This document shows, one piece after another, positions 53,201 to 59,200 of a stretch of 64,000 bases of DNA (within the stretch, counting starts at the first letter, position 1; each line of letters begins with the position of its first letter). Location of the stretch: NCBI GenBank assembly GCA_905147135.1, contig LR990057.1:2294001-2358000 (forward strand), in the 5' to 3' direction. The translations under genes and the position numbers were made by a program. The notes below the pieces were generated by a model. That model was not told the origin of the DNA. It made no database searches and was given only the letters and a program-made list of their open reading frames with translations. The DNA comes from Blastobasis lacticolella. Taxonomy: Eukaryota; Arthropoda; Insecta; Lepidoptera; Blastobasidae.

Positions 53201-56200
53201 ATCACAAAAGAGTGATGACAATAATTGACAGTTCGAAAAGCTTCCTCTAAGGAAATTACGTATAGATATTTACAATTTTAGAGCCATAGCGAACGAGCAG
53301 GATTTCAATTCACAATTTGAAACGTGCTTGTGCATTAAAATATGATTTTATACCCATCACTAGGCCTATTGGCCCCAAGACTAGTCAAACAAATGTTTAA
53401 GAGCTGCAAAGGTGATCACCCTTTGTTTGTGTAGTAAACGAAATCTTTTGTTTTCGTGAGTTTATTACGAACATTACATTTCACCTCGCCGCAGACCTCA
53501 AGTCAATATTTATGGCTGCTCAGAGCTCTGAGCTCTATAAGTACTTTCCAAAAACATTAATTTCACGATAAATATTCATAATATTGCATTCTATGCACTT
53601 TAAGTTAATGCTTTATTATTCGTGTAAAGGTCCAACCAAGCATCATCATCTTTTGAGCGGATGGTTCTGGCTTCTGCCAGGATCCGGTTTCCGACTCTTT
53701 CATCTCCACTTCGCCCGGTCTTGGGCTTCCATGACTTTAGAGAAAATAATGACACTATAGCACACAATACACACACCGTATTTGAACCCCTTAATAAGAC
53801 AAGACATGGCTTCGTAGTAACGAAAAAAGAATCTAAAGAACGAGATGTACCTATGAAAGAACTTGAAACAAAAACTTTAACCACACAATCAATGTCCTCT
53901 TGACCCACATATAAATACGGCTTACCAAAGCCAAACTAAAGTATAGCAATCTACACTATCATAAGACACATTGATAACTATGAATGTCTCTCGACCAAGC
54001 TGTTACTTAAAAAGACAACGTTTGAAAAATTACGCTCCATTTGAGTTGAAAACAATGAAACAAAAGCTAGAGAAAACATTTGCTCAAATACCGACAATGG
54101 CTCTGGTACTATAATGGAAAACGTTGGTTGTATACTTAGATTCTTTTCTATGCTGTTGCTGTTAACAAGACAGTTGAGGTGTTTAACTTTAAGTAAATTG
54201 TGATTAAATGGTTCAGAAACCAAATTCCATGTTTCGCTGATATAAGTAGGCATAGGTATATCTTTAACAGGAATAAGTAATGTTGGCCGTATATTCATAA
54301 ATTCTTCAGGTTTGCAGCTGGAAATATCTTACAACGGTCTGGCCAATCAGCAGTTCCCACCTCCACCATCGCCACCTTCACCACCCCTATTACTCTACCA
54401 CCGTCACCATCATGTCCACCATTATCACCTACATCACCACCCTCACCATCACCACAGAACCTACTTCCAACATAATTATCCATGCTCTCCTTCCGCACGA
54501 TGACTGAAGACATCTTCGTCGCGTACACGATGCAGCTGTCAAGGAACGAGGAGTGGGGCGCCACGACCAGGATTGGCGCCTCTTTCCGGCTGGCCTGGCG
54601 ACCCCTGGTGGTGATGGCCATCCCGCCAGCGAGGTACGACATCTTCCCGATGAAGCATATCAGCGGCTTTAGAGACCTAGAAGTCGGAGGTGTTACGGGT
54701 CAGGTTTTGTGCTAACGTAGACTGCAAGGACGATCGAGGAAACCAAAACTTGTAATTTTTAAAGACTAATATAATTTTAAAGAATGAAGTACTGTACGCG
54801 TTTTTAAATTTTCTAATTGAAATATTCGACAACTTTTACGCCTGTCATAGTATAAAGAGCAAAGCTCCCGTTCAATAAATTGCTAATGGAAATGCCGCAG
54901 ACTTCACGCTTGATAAAATAAATACCTTACGTTGTAAAGATATTTAATAATGGGCTTTCTTTTTAAGTTACCAATATAATAATAAAAATTGGGAGGAAGG
55001 GGACTTACTATTAGGGAGGTGGTACGTTTTGCATACAAAGTTTATGTAGGTACTTAACCTTTTATGTAGGTATGCTATTTCAAGGGTTTGACGTTTTTAA
55101 TGTACGTTTATTGAGTAGGACATTAAATTATCTCTTTCAATCGTGAAAGAAGTATTGGTAGGATATATTTATGTCATTAAGATATAGAAAGCCATTTGGC
55201 GCACCATTGAATATATTTACTAAGGGCCTCTTGCACCAAATTCATAAACGCATTTGTGTTTTTTCTTTTATGTTTTATTGTGTACAACAAAGAGTTAAAT
55301 AAAATAAGCTAATACTTCAACAAAAAACTTCATACAAAAAGAGTCAAAAGTAATTCTTAAACATGTTTAAGAATTTAGTGCAAGCAGGTCTAAGAGTATA
55401 AACCATAATACAATAACTAAACACTCAAATGAATTGAAGAATAGTAAGTACATAAGAGAAATTTAGTTTGGCTGCCAAACCACCAACAAATCAGTGGATT
55501 TCGAGTGCTCTTTTCTTAGCAATAGAAAGTTTCGCTACATTCAAATTTTACCTCTTATGTCATTAATAAATCAAACAGACGCTGTTGTCTCGATTGGTGT
55601 CACTCTGTGCGCCTGAGTGTTTCATACCGCCTACACAATACAAACTACATAGTATCATTTGATCAAGCCTTATTATAAACGGAAGGATTATCTTAGTAAG
55701 TAGGTATTATAGGACCACAGGACTTATCATGTTTGACAGTAGTAAAAATTATAAAGTGGGGATATGGCAATAATCTGGGGATAATCTGTCCTTGTCAATC
55801 CTTCTTGTACACATTCAGTTATTTGGTCACTATTAGCTTGAACTTATACTTTTAGTTTGACTAAATTATTAATAATTCTAAAAATTATCACCCGCACTTC
55901 CGTTTTAATTGTTTTGCTCATTATTTAATAATGTTTTGAATAACTCACAAAAATAAACAATCCTACAGAAATGAAATTGTTTGTTATGACTTTTATGAAT
56001 GACGTTCTATGACGTTTAAAAAATTTGGCATAAGTTGCCATACAGAGTTTTTTTTTAAATATGCGATTCAGACTTAGCGTGGTCTTATTCTAGTAAGTGT
56101 TTTAAAATATTCGGTTGTTTACGTCTCTCATTCATTGACTACTTCAATAGTTTATTTATTTAAAAACTTTATTTTACAACAACACAATTGGCGGACTTAG

Positions 56201-59200
56201 CCATTAAGGCTTTATCTTACAGTCAACCAGTATACCATGCAGATAGTGAGGACTACTTCAATATAGCCTTGGTTCTTCTTCAATATAGGTTGAATATAGC
56301 CCTGGGCATGCATTCTGCGCGTTTGACGCATCTCGATAAAAACTTTCCTTCCGTATATTTGGGCATACAGGAAATCCCACGTGATGTACCTGTTGGCTTG
56401 GTTCTCTAACGGAATGCGTTTGCAATATTGTTTATATACTCGTATTAAGAGGTATTAATCTACATACAAAAAGTCGTGAAGTTTTGCCGGTGGACTCTGT
56501 CAAAGAGGACGGGTACTGCCGCCTTAAACTTACAGTTACAGTGGCCCTAGCACAAGTGTGTCCGCGACAACGCTCGCGCCGCGAGAGAGCGTTTGGCTCT
56601 TTCTCTCAATACTAAGACGAAAGAGAAAGCAATACCTTTGTCGCGCTTTTTTGCGTATCGCGCGCGAGAGCAACTTGTGCTAGGCCTACAGACGCTCCGA
56701 TTTGGCTGGAGCCGACCAACCGTCAATTGCAATCGATACAAATACTGACGATGTACAAAATAAAGTCGTTTTTGGATTAATTCTATACAGCGTAAAGATT
56801 AGTATCAACTGCAAATGACGGTTGGTCGGCGCCAGCCAAAACGGAACATCTGCTACTAGTTTTATCCATTTCCGCCGACAAGCAACAAAGTTTGCAATGT
56901 TCTGTTCCGGTTTGGAGGAGGTAGCCAGCACAGATACAGGCATGAAGTATGCCTCCTCATATCAGTCCTTATAGTGACAAAGCAACTGCGGTTCTACACT
57001 TTCGATGTATGAAAAGTAAGTGCATGAATCGTAGATGCTATGGGCGATGCTGCGCAGTTACCCTGATTCGTAAATATTACAGGCGCGGCTCCACTTTCCG
57101 TCAAGTGGGCTGCCTACTCGTTTGTCACTGAAGAGTATATAAAGTCGCCATAATGTAGTAACTATGAAAATTAAGCAATTTGTTTCTTCACCAAAACAAA
57201 AAATGGCTTTTCGTTTTGTTGACTTTAATATGGCACTAGCAAAACTGCAAGAAGATGTGTGGCACCCCGGTTGTTTTTACTTCTAGAACCCAAACAAGAG
57301 GGTAAGTAAGTTCATCAAGAAAAAAAAATTTGGGTCACTAGAAACAATTTTATGCTAGGTTGTGCACGGGTAGGCCAACGTTTTGTGGCTCTCCCAAACC
57401 GCCACAAAGTAGCATATTTCTTGTATAACCCGTATCACGAAAGAAGAGACTTGTCAAATGGCAGTAGAGTAATGGATTTCGCGCAGGTAATCGTATACAG
57501 CGCAAGTCGAACCACGTGACCCGCCAACTCTCTTCTTATTTGACACTAGCTATACTCGATGACGTAGGATAACCTACGGCGCCCTTACAGCCTATATCTA
57601 ACGGTAACAGAAGCCGATATTCGATTCCGATTGCCGCCATTACGTTCAAACCTACACATTTAGAATTGGTTCCGACAATTTCTGTACTTAATGCAGTAAC
57701 TTCCCATGGCTTTAAAAGTCGGTGGTGATGAAGTGATGCTACATTTTTGTGGGTGAAAGGAATTGTGTGCAGGTAACACGAAATAAAGAAGGTAAACATA
57801 ATGTTCTTATGGTAATAATCGGACATTTTTAACTGCCGACAAAAAGAGAGCTGTTAAAGTTTGACTTGTCTGTGGCTGTGTATGTGAGATGATTCTTAAA
57901 AATCGGCTTAGTAGATAGCTACACAATAAACAGATAAATAAATGGATAGATAAACAAATACTTGTTTACCTACTTGGTCGGGAGTTATCCGACTTTTTCT
58001 GTCGGTTAGGTTATCATTATAATAAGTAGGTAAGTATATTTGACCATGACCACAATGTAGGTATGCAACTACGTTAAAATATCGGGCTACTCGTTAGCAA
58101 CGTACGCAGATCCGTGAAATATAGCTAAGTATAAAATGTAAGGTAATTTACGTGTAGGGCGATAATTTACGTGTAGTCAAATAAAATTAAGAATCCCGAC
58201 ACAATTTTATTATTGCCTCAATCTTTCCACGTTTCTTTGTAGTCAAAATATCAAGTCTTCTAAAGAAAAATATTGATGTGACCCACCTTAGTTATTACGA
58301 AAATGGGTTGAAAGATGGTAGAATTTTAAGCACATCTTTATTTGCCTTCGTACCTACTAAAAATACTTATAATGCCTGAACTCATTGACGGCGTTTTCTA
58401 TTCAACAGGTCAGAAAAACGGCAATCCCATCATGACTACGCACAATACCGACTTTTATCTGCAGTAGCTCACAAAAATAGTCGAAGAAAGTCAAGTCATT
58501 CGAGAAATGTTTTCGTGAACTCGTTACAACCGGCTTCAATCATGCCTAATGGTTACAATATTGTGATTGGGATGAACAGCAGCGTACACATACATACATA
58601 CAGAGTTCAAGCCACCGGCATACAAAAAAATCTATTCGTATTCATTTAATTTTAATGTTATTATTGATAACATTGGTTGCCCGTAGCAATGGGAGCGTTG
58701 GCGGATGTATGGCTAGCAAGTCGGCCTCGTCAGCCAGAGGTATTGTTCAATCCCCAGTACTGACATGTTTGTACCAGACTTTCTCTAAGTTGTGTAGATA
58801 CCTATATGTATCATTTTGACGATAATGCCCCGGTTATGACCTCGCGCACGAGGACCCGGGGTCCGCCTTGACCGTGATCCAGGATTTGGAAGAGTCATTG
58901 GTACATAGCCGCAGTGGGATTCGAACCCGGCACCTCTCGCTTACGTAGAGGCCTCCCACAAGGTGAACCGATGACCTGGTACAGATCGCAGGTACCAGCT
59001 GGATGCGGAAGGCACAGGGCCGGCCTTTGTGGAGATCTTTGGGTGACGCCTATGCCCAGCAGTGGGCGTCTTTCGGCTGATATGATGATAATGACCTCTA
59101 GCTGACGAGTCGGATACCGTAACCACACAGCCACCGACGCTCCTAGTTGTGTAGAGACCTACCCGTACATTATTTGAACACTAACCTATGCTCTTACGGT

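Noticed and set aside
53600..54298. Two ~100-residue minus-strand frames near LPCAT exon B as extra LPCAT exons
   Set aside because: Their sequence does not resemble any LPCAT region, and the exon B to 48606 junction is already phase-perfect without them.
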